This document shows, piece by piece, positions 1 to 7,783 of a stretch of 37,154 bases of DNA. This stretch comes from an uncultured Gammaproteobacteria bacterium (GTDB lineage: Bacteria > Pseudomonadota > Gammaproteobacteria > Ga0077536), in NCBI GenBank assembly GCA_938082545.1, contig CALKCL010000033.1, forward strand, positions 1 through 37,154. Direction: 5' to 3'. A program made the translations under genes and the position numbers. How positions within the stretch are numbered: position 1 is the stretch's first letter; every line of letters begins with the position of its first letter. The notes below the pieces were generated by a model. The model saw only the letters and a program-made list of their open reading frames with translations. It searched no databases and was not told the DNA's origin.

Positions 1-167
1 TCACTGACGACAATAAACCTATATGGCTGCAGGTTTTGTCCATTTGGTGCCCAAGTCCCAGCTTCAAGAATTTTTCTTATGACATCCTCAGGAACCTTGT
101 CGGGCTTGAGTCCTCGCATAGCTCGCATGGTACTCATCACATCAAACACATCTTGGTTCACTTTCAT
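1..167 (-). CDS. Nitroreductase family protein, N-terminal part (runs off the left edge)
   Basis: Only the first 55 codons are inside the window; the gene continues beyond base 1. The visible part has the nitroreductase-fold opening: a short helix, then MRAMRGLKPDKVPEDVIRKI at residues 14-33, then the conserved EAGTWAPNGQNLQPYRFIVV segment (residues 35-54), which in this family binds the FMN phosphate (Arg/Ser/Asn region) and contributes to the dimer. Members are FMN-dependent NAD(P)H oxidoreductases acting on nitroaromatics, quinones or enones; the substrate cannot be inferred. The ATG at 165-167 has a good ribosome site (GGAGAGGT) about 5 bases upstream. Two perfect dyads lie upstream in the 5' region (207-225 and 276-292), so expression may be controlled by a repressor or activator. 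Confidence 0.85.
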   Translation of the reverse strand, partial: MKVNQDVFDVMSTMRAMRGLKPDKVPEDVIRKILEAGTWAPNGQNLQPYRFIVVS

Positions 168-206
168 TGACTACCTCTCCTACATAATCCACCGATTAAT
201 TCAATA

Positions 207-225
207 TACTTCAAAACATGAAGTA
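207..225. promoter_or_regulatory. Perfect dyad, candidate operator of the nitroreductase gene
   Basis: TACTTCA-N5-TGAAGTA, a perfect 7+7 inverted repeat centred about 50 bases upstream of the nitroreductase ATG. The size and position suit a dimeric regulator, but the regulator is not identified. Confidence 0.4.
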
Positions 226-275
226 CCAATGAATTTTTTTCACAAGTGTTTTTCAGATTGCAGGACTACCCAAAA

Positions 276-292
276 ATATTGCGGTGCAATAT
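276..292. promoter_or_regulatory. Perfect dyad upstream of the nitroreductase gene
   Basis: ATATTGC-GGT-GCAATAT, a perfect 7+7 inverted repeat with a 3-base centre, about 115 bases upstream of the nitroreductase start. It could be a second regulator site or a small hairpin. Its sequence is unrelated to the 207-225 dyad. Confidence 0.3.
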
Positions 293-690
293 AGTCTGCT
301 TCACATGAAAAAAACAGACTAGAAAAATGATTGAGAGAGAAAAAATAAATAAAGAAAACATCAATTCAGGCACTATTCCAGGCTGGGCCTCAGCTAAAAT
401 TGAAGAAGACAACTTGGTGAAAGAATGCCATGAAAAATCAACAAAATATATGCTTATCATAACCTTATCGTGCTGCTTTATCTCGATAGCACAAAATATT
501 GATCTGCCTCGCACTAACCAAACAATCTGGTCTCAACAGACAAAGAAAAGAGTACTTTATGTTAATGACGACTCTACTAGCTCTAGGGCAAAATCTATCG
601 TAAAAGAGTCCTAAAATGCACCTAATACTGCATTGCCGCACAAGGAATACAAACAATAAAATCCTACTAAAAAACTAAATGGAGTAAAAT

Positions 691-843
691 ATGATGACCA
701 ATAAAGAAACAGCCTCAGAGACTTCTTCCACTACTTGCGAGAAAGCAGAGATCGTCAGTTCCTTAGTAACTCTAACTATAGGTGTAACCGGGTTAACAGC
801 TATTGTGCTTACACAGGTAGCAATAGGCTCTCTTATTATATAA
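691..843 (+). CDS. Possible 50-residue single-pass membrane protein, unknown function
   Basis: A 50-codon frame beginning ATG ATG, preceded by GGAG at 681-684 with a 6-base spacer, which is a good ribosome site. The first 20 residues are polar (Thr/Ser/Glu-rich), and residues 21-50 form one hydrophobic helix rich in Val, Leu, Ile, Thr and Gly that runs to the stop codon, as in a small tail-anchored or single-pass peptide. It ends 6 bases before the convergent panD stop. No family was recognised. The evidence is the ribosome site and the polar-then-hydrophobic layout only; comparative sequence would decide. Confidence 0.4.
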   Translation: MMTNKETASETSSTTCEKAEIVSSLVTLTIGVTGLTAIVLTQVAIGSLII

Positions 844-849
844 ACAGCG

Positions 850-1179
850 CTAGACTGGAGAAATAATTCTCGGTTGGTGCTTCCGAGCGATTTCGTCACT
901 CATCTGTACATAAGCTATGATGATGACGAGGTCTCCTGGTTGAGCTAATCTTGCCGCAGCACCATTAATACCAATAGTTTTCGATCCCGCCGTTGACTCA
1001 ATAACATAAGTAGTGAATCGTGAACCTGTATTAATATTTAACACATCTACCTGCTCATTAGGGAGAATGTCGGTCTGCACTAACCAGTCAGCATCAATCG
1101 ATATCGACCCATTATAATTCAGGTCACACTCTGTTACAGGAACTCGATGAATCTTCGCTTTCATCATTGTCAAAATCAT
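850..1179 (-). CDS. panD: Aspartate 1-decarboxylase proenzyme
   Basis: Converts L-aspartate to beta-alanine for pantothenate and CoA synthesis in the cytoplasm. The protein is a pyruvoyl enzyme made as a proenzyme that cleaves itself between Gly24 and Ser25; here the site reads YNGS with Gly24-Ser25 at exactly the E. coli numbering, which also supports the start at 1179. The later [19 protein letters not shown] segment matches the family's conserved core. At 109 residues it is slightly shorter than E. coli PanD (126), lacking only the variable C-terminal tail. A GAGG ribosome site lies 9 bases before the ATG. It is not next to panB or panC here, so it appears to be transcribed alone. Confidence 0.95.
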   Translation of the reverse strand: MILTMMKAKIHRVPVTECDLNYNGSISIDADWLVQTDILPNEQVDVLNINTGSRFTTYVIESTAGSKTIGINGAAARLAQPGDLVIIIAYVQMSDEIARKHQPRIISPV

Positions 1180-1244
1180 ACTTAAGTACCTCAGTGCATC
1201 TCGAGCTGGTCATCCCCGCTTTCTGACTACACGCCGAGTTTTTC

Positions 1245-2543
1245 TTAGCGGTTTCCAGATTTCCTAGGCCCACCGCGATATCCGTTTTTCGACGGCGCTC
1301 CAGTATTACCAGTGCGTTTCTTTCCCCCGTTCTCTGAACCTTTATAGTGGTTTCGTCCGGATCGGGAAGTTGATTGTTTTTTCTTCTCCGGAATTGCCGG
1401 TTCTCTATTGTAGTGTGCCGGAGTTTGTTGCACTTCTAAAGACTTTTGCAATAATTTCTCTATCCCTTTAAGAAACTTACGTTCTTCAGGTGCGACTAAC
1501 GAAATGGCAACACCTTCCTCTCCCGCGCGCCCTGTTCTTCCAATACGGTGAACATAATCTTCTGCAACATTTGGTAACTCGTAATTAAGAACATATGGTA
1601 GGTTTTCAATATCGATCCCTCTAGCCGCGATATCGGTTGCAACCAGAACTCGCAAATCTCCGCTCTTAAATGCGCCCAGTGTCCTTGTTCTCGCTCCTTG
1701 GGACTTATTACCGTGAATCGCATCAGCTTCGATACCAAACCCTCTGAGCTGTTTGGCTAATCTATCTGAGCCATGCTTAGTTCTAGCGAATACTAGAACT
1801 TGGTACCAATCTCCCTCTTCTATTAAGTCGGCGAGCAGCTCTTTTTTTGCTGTCTTGTCACAGTAGTAAACCTTTTGCGTCACACTCTCAGCAGCGGTGT
1901 TCCGGCGAGCAACCTCAACAATCGACGGTTTGTTCAAAATATCATCCGCTAGCTTCCTTACATCCTCAGTGTAGGTTGCGGAAAACAGCAGATTCTGTCG
2001 TTTTTTCGGTAACCGTGACATGATTTTCCGAATATCACGGATAAAACCCATATCTAACATTCTGTCAGCTTCATCTAATATTAGTATTTCAATATGCTGT
2101 AGGTTCACTGTTCCTTGGTTCAGGTGGTCCAGTAAACGTCCAGGAGTCGCAACAACGATGTCAACGCCTTTACGAAATTGTTTGATCTGAGGATTAATGC
2201 TAACTCCGCCAAAAATCGGCACACTATTCAAAGAAAGGTGCTTCCCATAAGAAACAAAGCTATCGCAAACTTGAGCTGCCAACTCTCTAGTGGGCGTAAG
2301 AACAAGCGCACTGGGCACTCTAACAGAATGTCCTGCTTGCTTAGCTTTCCGACTTAAAATGTGCAGTACGGGCAAAGCAAATGCAGCTGTTTTCCCAGTA
2401 CCAGTTTGAGCGCCTGCCAAAAGGTCTTTCTTTGCTAAAACAACGGGGATAGCACCTGTTTGTATAGGTGTAGGCTTCGTATAGCCTTCCGCTTCAATCG
2501 CACGAAGTAGTTCGGGGGCTAAGCCCAACTTAGTAAAAGGCAT
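1245..2543 (-). CDS. rhlE: ATP-dependent RNA helicase, RhlE type
   Basis: A DEAD-box RNA helicase that unwinds short RNA duplexes; RhlE proteins act in ribosome assembly and RNA turnover. In order: Q motif (about residues 21-28), Walker A AQTGTGKT (45-52), PTREL (84-88), DEAD (157-160), SAT (188-190), the helicase-C domain with [10 protein letters not shown], and HRIGRTGR. After about residue 370 comes a low-complexity tail rich in Lys, Arg, Gly and Asn, as in RhlE proteins, probably for non-specific RNA binding. The 432-residue length is normal. The start is supported by AAGGA 5 bases before the ATG. A TATAAT box at 2673-2678 (minus strand) suggests a 5' leader of about 120 bases, typical of cold-regulated helicases. 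A second DEAD-box gene lies at 19.9-21.8 kb. Confidence 0.93.
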   Translation of the reverse strand: MPFTKLGLAPELLRAIEAEGYTKPTPIQTGAIPVVLAKKDLLAGAQTGTGKTAAFALPVLHILSRKAKQAGHSVRVPSALVLTPTRELAAQVCDSFVSYGKHLSLNSVPIFGGVSINPQIKQFRKGVDIVVATPGRLLDHLNQGTVNLQHIEILILDEADRMLDMGFIRDIRKIMSRLPKKRQNLLFSATYTEDVRKLADDILNKPSIVEVARRNTAAESVTQKVYYCDKTAKKELLADLIEEGDWYQVLVFARTKHGSDRLAKQLRGFGIEADAIHGNKSQGARTRTLGAFKSGDLRVLVATDIAARGIDIENLPYVLNYELPNVAEDYVHRIGRTGRAGEEGVAISLVAPEERKFLKGIEKLLQKSLEVQQTPAHYNREPAIPEKKKQSTSRSGRNHYKGSENGGKKRTGNTGAPSKNGYRGGPRKSGNR

Positions 2544-2874
2544 AAATTTCCTTACGTGAGAGAGTTCTTAAAATTACTGGGAGGCTTGATTGCACTGCAG
2601 TGTCCGACCGGCATAAATGAAAAATCATAATTCTTGAATAAATCGAGCGCTAAGGGTCAAAACAAGCGTGGCATTATAGGGTTCAGCACTAAAAATTGAT
2701 AGTCCTTTAGCCTAAAATCGTTACCAGTAACTATTGGTATACTAGCTAGGAAAATTACAGGCTGACGTACTCTAATTTAAATTGGCAGTTAAAAAGTGCT
2801 TGTAACCTAGAGCGATAGATTACATATAATGGAGCCAGGAGGAACTTGTACGCACATGTTGCAAGTCAAAAAAA
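2544..2874. other. Divergent promoter region, rhlE / GntR operon
   Basis: This 331-base region separates two divergent genes. On the minus strand TATAAT (2673-2678) is a good -10 for rhlE with a poor -35. On the plus strand TATAAT at 2825-2830 is a good -10 for the GntR operon, with only a weak TTGTAA at 2800-2805 upstream (19-base spacer). Between them TACCA (2722-2726) and TGGTA (2735-2739) form a short inverted repeat that could be a GntR operator. No coding sequence seen. Confidence 0.45.
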
Positions 2875-3648
2875 ATGAACCTGAAACAGATATCTCAAGC
2901 GGTGTCCGGCACACCATGTCTTCCAAAACATAGCTTCGTGGCTAATACCATCGTAAAGGAAATCGTCTCTGGCCGCTATAAAATAGGAGACTTACTTCCC
3001 GCCGAAAGCAAACTCTCTGCACAGTTTGACTGTAGTCGACACACAATACGGGTGGCACTCAGGACTCTATACGAGCGAGGCCTCGTAATAGGGCACCAAG
3101 GGAAAGGCACAGTAGTTCAAAGCATTCCTTCTCATGCTCGCTACCAGTCCACCTACCAAACATTAGAAGAGCTTCTTCAATATGCGGCAGAATCCTCTAG
3201 AGAATTGCTGGATATAAGGAAGAAAAAAATCACTGGTCGGTTAGCCACTTGGCTTGGATGCTCCTCTGGTTCTTTATGGTGGGAAATAAAGACGATTAGA
3301 AAGCGGAAGCCTGATCACAAAGTCTTTGCCGCTTCGTCAATCTACGTCCCACAAATTTTTCAAGAAGCGGTATTGGCTCTTCCTGGCAGCAAACGCCCAT
3401 TATTTTCACTACTAGGAGAGCTTCCTAACTACCAAATAGCAAAGATAGAACAGCTTTTTTCTGTGGCAAAGGCAACTAAGGAAGAATCGCTCTCTCTTGG
3501 ATTAAACCCTGGTGATTCGGTCATGAGCCTAGAAAGAAGGTTCTATAGCCAGAAAGGGCGGTTAATCGAAGTTGCTCGATCAGTCCATCCACCAGAGTTA
3601 TACCAGTATCAAATGACGCTGAGGCAAGAAATTGGACCTACACATTAA
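2875..3648 (+). CDS. GntR-family (HutC subfamily) transcriptional regulator
   Basis: Residues about 19-80 form the GntR winged helix-turn-helix: IVSGRYKIGDLLPAESKLSA, then CSRHTIRVALRTLYERGLV and GHQGKGTVV. Residues about 95-250 resemble the UTRA effector domain of HutC-type regulators, ending with the usual SLERRFYSQKGRLIEVARSV strand pattern. Such proteins bind DNA as dimers and release it when a small carboxylate, amino acid or sugar derivative binds. It is the first gene of an apparent operon with a citryl-CoA-lyase-like gene and a luciferase-like monooxygenase, so it most likely regulates them. The ATG at 2875 has no close ribosome site (AGGAGG lies over 30 bases upstream, at 2837-2842), and no better in-frame start is visible, so translation start is uncertain. 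Confidence 0.85.
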   Translation: MNLKQISQAVSGTPCLPKHSFVANTIVKEIVSGRYKIGDLLPAESKLSAQFDCSRHTIRVALRTLYERGLVIGHQGKGTVVQSIPSHARYQSTYQTLEELLQYAAESSRELLDIRKKKITGRLATWLGCSSGSLWWEIKTIRKRKPDHKVFAASSIYVPQIFQEAVLALPGSKRPLFSLLGELPNYQIAKIEQLFSVAKATKEESLSLGLNPGDSVMSLERRFYSQKGRLIEVARSVHPPELYQYQMTLRQEIGPTH

Positions 3649-3710
3649 ATAGATCATAAAAATAGATGCTAAAAGTTACTTACATCTTCAAATGCTAGAG
3701 AGAGAAAACT

Positions 3711-4481
3711 ATGTATAAAAAAGATAATCCCGTTACGCACCTTTGCACTAGTAATGTCGACTCAATAACGATTCGTGGAAAAGACCTATGTAATGAACTA
3801 ATGGGGCACATGAATTTCACTGACTTTATTGTGTTCCACTTTCTTGGGAAAGAACCTTCTACTCTCCAAAAAGTGGTAGTCGATACTGTACTTGTTTGTA
3901 TTATGGAACATGGAATGACCCCGTCCGCGATAGCCAGCCGTGTTACTTATTTAGGAGCACCAGAGTCGCTACAAGGCGCCGTCGCTGCCGGACTCCTCGG
4001 TGCCGGCACTCGATTTGTAGGGGCTGCGGACCAAGCTGCAGCCTTACTCAAAAGAATTGTAGCTCTGCCAATGCCAGCGCGAAAAGATGAAGCAATGAGA
4101 ATAGCTAAAGAGCACCATGAGTCAAAACAATTTCTGCCTGGCTATGGTCATCCTATTCACATTAACGGAGATCCCAGGGTGAAGCGATTGGACGAGGTGA
4201 TCCGTAATGCCGGAGCCGACGGAGAATATTTAGATGCTATGTACTTATTGGGAGATGCCATCAAAGAAGTAAGCGGGAAAAACATAGTAATCAATGTCAA
4301 TGCTGCCATCGGAGCGGCCCTTCTGGAAGCAGATATCCCCCCTGAAATTGCACGCGGATTTAACATCATTGCCCGCTGCGCAGGTCTTGTGGGGCACATA
4401 TATGAGGAACAATCCGAACCTGCTGGCTATAAAATTTGGCAAGCCGCCGATGGGGCAGTCCCCTACCAACCAGCTGACTAA
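3711..4481 (+). CDS. Citryl-CoA-lyase-like protein, citrate synthase superfamily
   Basis: At 256 residues this is much shorter than citrate synthase (about 430) and matches the compact citryl-CoA lyase-like group. Visible features are MEHGMTPSAIASRVT (63-77), a Gly/Ala-rich helical segment, GYGHPIHINGDPRVKRLDEV (143-162) carrying the conserved GxGHP/DPR region of the citrate synthase active site, and the C-terminal Arg-rich helix ending GHIYEEQ. Citryl-CoA lyase cleaves citryl-CoA to acetyl-CoA and oxaloacetate, but stand-alone members may act on other 3-hydroxy-acyl-CoAs, so the substrate is open. No CoA-ligase subunit is next to it. A purine-rich GAGAG site precedes the ATG. It probably shares a transcript with its neighbours (62-base gap from GntR, 36 bases to the next gene). 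Confidence 0.8.
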   Translation: MYKKDNPVTHLCTSNVDSITIRGKDLCNELMGHMNFTDFIVFHFLGKEPSTLQKVVVDTVLVCIMEHGMTPSAIASRVTYLGAPESLQGAVAAGLLGAGTRFVGAADQAAALLKRIVALPMPARKDEAMRIAKEHHESKQFLPGYGHPIHINGDPRVKRLDEVIRNAGADGEYLDAMYLLGDAIKEVSGKNIVINVNAAIGAALLEADIPPEIARGFNIIARCAGLVGHIYEEQSEPAGYKIWQAADGAVPYQPAD

Positions 4482-4517
4482 TAATATTAGCCTTCTATAT
4501 TTAAAGAGGAGAATCTA

Positions 4518-5744
4518 GTGAAATTTATGTACTTTTTCCTGCCAGCACTCCCGGCCACTCACGAAGAGAGAATAGCCTTAAGACCGATAGCCTACCAGAC
4601 GGACCGCTGGCAAAAAATGATCGCGGAGGTCACAGAAATTTCTAGAATGTTGGAAGATCTAGGTTTTACAGGTGTCGCTTTCCCTGAACACCACCTTCAT
4701 AGTGAAGGATTAGAAATGGGAAGCCTTCCTGTCCTAACGCAGCATGTCATCCATAACACATCCACTCTCAAAGTGGGACCAATCGGTTACGTTTTACCCG
4801 GTTGGAATCCGCTTAGACTCGCTCTTGAAATAGCATGGCTGGACCAACTAACCAAGGGACGGACACATGTCGGATTTGCTAGAGGTTACCAATCTAGGTG
4901 GTTAAACCAAATGGCGCAGAAAGTTCATGTAAGCGCCACGGTGACAAATCAAGGAGAATTAGATGCGCTCAATCGTGAAGTTTTTGAAGAAGTTTTTCAA
5001 ATCCTAAAATTAGCTTGGAAAGACGAGCCTTTTCGCTTTAACGGGAAACATTATCAGTATCCTTTCCCTTATGAAACAGGCACACCTTGGGCCGCTAATG
5101 AGTGGACTCGTTTAGCAGGTTCTCCTGGAGAACTCGATGATCAAGGAATGATTCAAGCCATCGATGTAGTTCCTAAGCCGTTCCAAAAGCCTCATCCTAC
5201 CCTATTTCAAGCATTCTCTATGAGCGAAGAGACGGTTCGTTGGTGTGCCAGAGAAACTATTATTCCGACCCTATTTACAGCTGATCCGGTACAAGTTAGA
5301 CACTTTGCTGAGGCACATAAAGCTGAAGCAGCGACGGTGGGACGAGAGCTTGAGCTGGGAGAATCTATGGGCGTGTTACGAACCATCTATGGCGCCAATG
5401 ATAAGCAACAGGCAAAGAAGGCAATGGAAAATGGGATTCTTTATCCCTTCAAAAATTTCTTTCACCATTTTGGATTCACCGAAGGATTCCGTAACGAAAA
5501 AGATAACGAAAAGTATGGAGATAAACCACTCCCCGTAAGTGAATGCACCACTGACCGCATGATCGATGCTGGATGGGCTCTAGCAGGTAGTAATTACGAC
5601 ATACGAAAACAAATGGATGCACTAGTTGAAGCAGGAAACCCCGAATGGTTTGTTTGGCAAGGCGACCAAGGGCTACTTCCACTGGAGGAAGTAAAGCGCA
5701 ATATTAGAAAAATTGGCGAAGAAATACTACCGCATTACACTTAA
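4518..5744 (+). CDS. LLM-class flavin-dependent monooxygenase
   Basis: A 408-residue bacterial-luciferase-like TIM-barrel protein. The N-terminal strand (MKFMYFFLPALPATHEE), LGFTGVAFPEHH (51-62), the LALEIAWLDQLTKGRTHVGF segment with the flavin-site Gly-Arg pair, and GFARGYQ are all characteristic. Members use reduced FMN (or F420) and usually O2 to oxidise an aldehyde, ketone, thioether or aromatic. The GTG start at 4518 has AGGAG 7 bases upstream. It lies behind the citryl-CoA-lyase-like gene, which suggests a catabolic pair: oxygenase opening a substrate, lyase cleaving the CoA ester. That pathway is inference. A strong hairpin follows the stop. Confidence 0.87.
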   Translation: MKFMYFFLPALPATHEERIALRPIAYQTDRWQKMIAEVTEISRMLEDLGFTGVAFPEHHLHSEGLEMGSLPVLTQHVIHNTSTLKVGPIGYVLPGWNPLRLALEIAWLDQLTKGRTHVGFARGYQSRWLNQMAQKVHVSATVTNQGELDALNREVFEEVFQILKLAWKDEPFRFNGKHYQYPFPYETGTPWAANEWTRLAGSPGELDDQGMIQAIDVVPKPFQKPHPTLFQAFSMSEETVRWCARETIIPTLFTADPVQVRHFAEAHKAEAATVGRELELGESMGVLRTIYGANDKQQAKKAMENGILYPFKNFFHHFGFTEGFRNEKDNEKYGDKPLPVSECTTDRMIDAGWALAGSNYDIRKQMDALVEAGNPEWFVWQGDQGLLPLEEVKRNIRKIGEEILPHYT

Positions 5745-5751
5745 CCATAAC

Positions 5752-5794
5752 GCGAAGTGCCGAGAGCAATCTCTATTTACTCTTGGCGCTTCGC
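5752..5794 (+). terminator. Long GC-rich hairpin after the monooxygenase gene
   Basis: Arms 5752-5766 and 5780-5794 (15 bases each) pair with 13 Watson-Crick and two G-U pairs around a 13-base loop, starting 7 bases after the stop codon. No U-run follows, so it is not a textbook intrinsic terminator; it may stop transcription with Rho or protect the 3' end of the operon mRNA. Confidence 0.6.
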
Positions 5795-5869
5795 TGCCCT
5801 TATCCAGGCTAGATACTTCGAATAAAGCTTGGACCCTGATTTCGTTCTCATATTAAGCTGGTCTCGCGA

Positions 5870-6055
5870 ATGATAACTGAATATTTTTTTTACTGTTGCT
5901 ACTGTGGTGAGTCCATATCAGCACTACTCGACTGCACTATAGGCGAACAGAAATATATTGAAGATTGCGAAGTCTGCTGCCAGCCTATCGAAATTCAATA
6001 TACAGCTCACAACAATCAGATTATAGATTTTTTCGCTATGACTCAGGATGACTAG
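5870..6055 (+). CDS. CPXCG-motif cysteine-rich small protein
   Basis: This 61-residue protein matches the small CPXCG cysteine-rich family, common in Gammaproteobacteria and of unknown function. Two metal-binding-like knuckles are visible: CCYCGES at residues 9-15 (the usual CPYCGE, with Pro replaced by Cys) and DCEVCCQPIEI at about 32-42. The layout suggests a single zinc site formed by two Cys pairs, as in rubredoxin-like knuckles. No strong ribosome site precedes the ATG. It is followed by the convergent GNAT gene. Confidence 0.8.
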   Translation: MITEYFFYCCYCGESISALLDCTIGEQKYIEDCEVCCQPIEIQYTAHNNQIIDFFAMTQDD

Positions 6056-6132
6056 TATGTCTTATTTACAGCACCCTATGGGAAAGTTACAGATTGCGCA
6101 GGGCTCTCAAGAGAGGCCTCTGTCAGAAAAAT

Positions 6133-6567
6133 TTAAAGAAAGCACTTTAAGTGCTTACCCGCCAAGTGAGCACCATTTTTCATATAAACTGGGAGACCTT
6201 CTTCTGAGGCGCCATTGACCTGTATTTCTTTGCACCCGCGCTGACGCGCTGCTTCAAATCCAGCCTGTAACAATGGACTCGCGAGCCCTCTTCCTCGATA
6301 CCGCTCGTCAACAATTAAATCCTCTATCAAGGCATACTCGCCTCCAAAACGTAGCACATAAGAAAATGAAAGTGCTAGAAGAGCGGCTAACTCACCATCT
6401 TCCAATGAAAGAAAAATTAATCCTCTTCTCCCTTCCACTAGTTCAGGGAATGCCCGGCGTGCATCCTGCCAATCTACATCAGGCAGTTCGATGTCTGCTG
6501 GAAAGCTCTCTAATAATCGGATGACATCTTCAAGATCTGACAGCTTTGCTTTTCGAATTTCATTCAT
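6133..6567 (-). CDS. GNAT-family N-acetyltransferase
   Basis: A 144-residue protein with a single GNAT fold. The beta4 strand LIEDLIVDERYRGRG (residues about 79-93) leads into the acetyl-CoA pyrophosphate loop (R/Q-x-x-G-x-G) followed by the helix ASPLLQAGFEAARQRGC; the beta5 segment EIQVNGASEEGLPVYMKNGA ends with the family's typical Tyr before an Asn/Gly turn. It transfers an acetyl group from acetyl-CoA to an amine; the target is unknown. The start is supported by GAGGT 9 bases upstream. It stands alone between the CPXCG gene and a decayed region. Confidence 0.87.
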   Translation of the reverse strand: MNEIRKAKLSDLEDVIRLLESFPADIELPDVDWQDARRAFPELVEGRRGLIFLSLEDGELAALLALSFSYVLRFGGEYALIEDLIVDERYRGRGLASPLLQAGFEAARQRGCKEIQVNGASEEGLPVYMKNGAHLAGKHLKCFL

Positions 6568-6631
6568 AAATTAGCACCTCATTTAGGCTGGAAAAAAATT
6601 CGTTCAACCTCTTTTAACTCTGCGCTCAAAT

Positions 6632-6847
6632 CTATCCTGTGCGACTCTCATCAAAATAAGCATTATCTATCTGAATTTCAACCTGCTCGCTTAGTCCCTC
6701 GAAAGTAACATAGTCGGTATGCTGGTAAACTTTAGCTAGAGGCTCGGTTACAGCTTTGAGAAAACCAGTCACGGGTTCTGAATCAATTTTGTGTCCAGGC
6801 AGTAGTAGAAAATTTATCAGATGAAACAACAGAAGTCTCCGATCCAA
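6632..6847 (-). pseudogene. Possible C-terminal gene remnant, minus strand
   Basis: The frame from about 6795 down to the stop at 6632 reads like the end of a real protein (alternating charged and hydrophobic residues, ending FEGLSEQVEIQIDNAYFDES and three more residues), but no start codon with a ribosome site and no N-terminal domain can be seen. No family was recognised. It meets an opposite-strand remnant at about 6790. This could also be chance coding-like sequence. Confidence 0.25.
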
Positions 6848-7033
6848 GCCTCGAACTTATGATCGCACAACAACCAAATGAAAGAGTAAACCAATTTCAT
6901 AAACAACTAATCGATGAAATAGCTAAGTTACACAGCCTTTAACAATCAAGCCGATAACGCATTATTGAACCACATAGCGTTAAACGACATGCACCACAAC
7001 GGCATTCAAGAAATGATAATTGATCCATCATAG
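6760..7033 (+). pseudogene. Possible frameshifted gene remnant, plus strand
   Basis: One frame (6760-6942) ends in a helical, polar stretch, LMIAQQPNERVNQFHKQLID and eight more residues before TAA. Immediately after, another frame continues in similar style (FNNQADNALLNHIALNDMHH and nine more residues) to TAG at 7031-7033. A single-base shift near 6930-6940 would join them into one polypeptide. There is no start codon with a ribosome site. It is most simply the decayed end of a gene of unknown family. Confidence 0.25.
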
Positions 7034-7212
7034 CAGTCCTCTTCTTTCTAACTGCGAAAGCGCAAGTATATCAATTCTATGTTTTTATAGGGGCTAATGG
7101 AGAGAGAAATGCGCTAATCTGCGCACCTAGAAATTATGCAATCCTCAAAAAACTTTAGACGGGGTCCGAAAATGTCAATCTAATTTAGCTGACTGTTGTG
7201 ATTCTACTTCGA

Positions 7213-7719
7213 CTAATCGAACAGATCGCCACGCTTCGCAGCTTCACCAACACCTTCAAGACCGGTCTGGATACCAACTGATATATTTCGGGTGGATTCG
7301 GCCGTCGCCTCTTCTGACTTAATTAGCGCAGCCTTAGCGTCTAACTCAAGCAAAATGAAATTCCCTTCTTGAGATACTCTTTTCTGTTTCCGCTCAAGGT
7401 CGAGCTTGCGTAGTTCGATATCGATCCTCTTTTTCTCTCTACTATATGTAAAGTCTGTTTCATCAACTAAAGCCTTTGCAACCTTGGCCTTCAACCGTCG
7501 CGCCTCTAAATCTAGATCCATCAACTCCTTTTCGTAAGACTCTTGTCTGTCCTTAGCACGATCTTCTCTATTTAAGATACGCTCTGCCTCGAGTAGCCTT
7601 TGTTTGAACTCGGGTACCTTGTTTTTTTCTGCTCTAGATTTGACGTTTTGATTAGAGCTACCTTGTTTGACTTGTAGCTCATGCATCCTAGCAATTTGCT
7701 CATCTAATGATGCCTCCAA
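7213..7719 (-). CDS. Coiled-coil protein, possibly periplasmic with a frameshifted signal peptide
   Basis: No family recognised. Read from the TTG at 7719, the 168-residue product is nearly all charged helix: residues about 30-130 are rich in Glu, Lys, Arg and Leu in heptad-like spacing (for example LLEAERILNREDRAKDRQES), with a Gly-containing tail ending GEAAKRGDLFD. There is no ribosome site for the TTG. Just upstream and in another frame is a signal-peptide-like ORF with a good ribosome site (7700-7783); the two frames would join if the run of five A (plus strand 7718-7722) were four. The native product is therefore probably an exported coiled-coil protein, interrupted by a one-base change, programmed slippage or a sequencing error. 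Confidence 0.5.
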   Translation of the reverse strand: MEASLDEQIARMHELQVKQGSSNQNVKSRAEKNKVPEFKQRLLEAERILNREDRAKDRQESYEKELMDLDLEARRLKAKVAKALVDETDFTYSREKKRIDIELRKLDLERKQKRVSQEGNFILLELDAKAALIKSEEATAESTRNISVGIQTGLEGVGEAAKRGDLFD

Positions 7720-7783
7720 AAATTGTGGAAGAATAACTCGCGCCTAGAATACAACTAAAAACAAATACACCTACCATATTCAT
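7700..7783 (-). other. Signal-peptide-like ORF, probable true start of the coiled-coil gene
   Basis: A 27-codon frame starting at ATG 7781-7783 with GGAG 9 bases upstream. The peptide MNMVGVFVFSCILGASYSST is a short hydrophobic signal sequence with a cysteine at position 11 (a poor lipobox, VFSC) and possible signal peptidase I cleavage after ASYS. It runs into a stop at 7700-7702, while the coiled-coil frame starts inside it. Confidence 0.45.

Larger units (their letters stand above)
168..690. other. Intergenic region between nitroreductase and the 50-residue ORF
   Basis: This 523-base AT-rich stretch holds the two dyads described separately. A 95-codon plus-strand frame (327-614) has one weak hydrophobic stretch but no convincing ribosome site and no recognisable family, and the opposite strand has an equally long frame, so neither is called as a gene. 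No RNA gene or mobile element was recognised. Confidence 0.5.
6568..7212. other. Gene-poor stretch with decayed coding-like sequence
   Basis: These 645 bases carry no intact gene. They contain the two opposed remnants described separately, and from 7034 to 7212 only AT-rich sequence with a weak GCGC-loop-GCGC hairpin near 7111. No RNA gene, repeat or insertion sequence was recognised. Confidence 0.5.

Noticed and set aside
327-614. A 95-codon plus-strand frame upstream of panD
   Set aside because: It has no ribosome site, no recognisable domain, and the opposite strand holds an equally long frame; kept only as part of the intergenic description.
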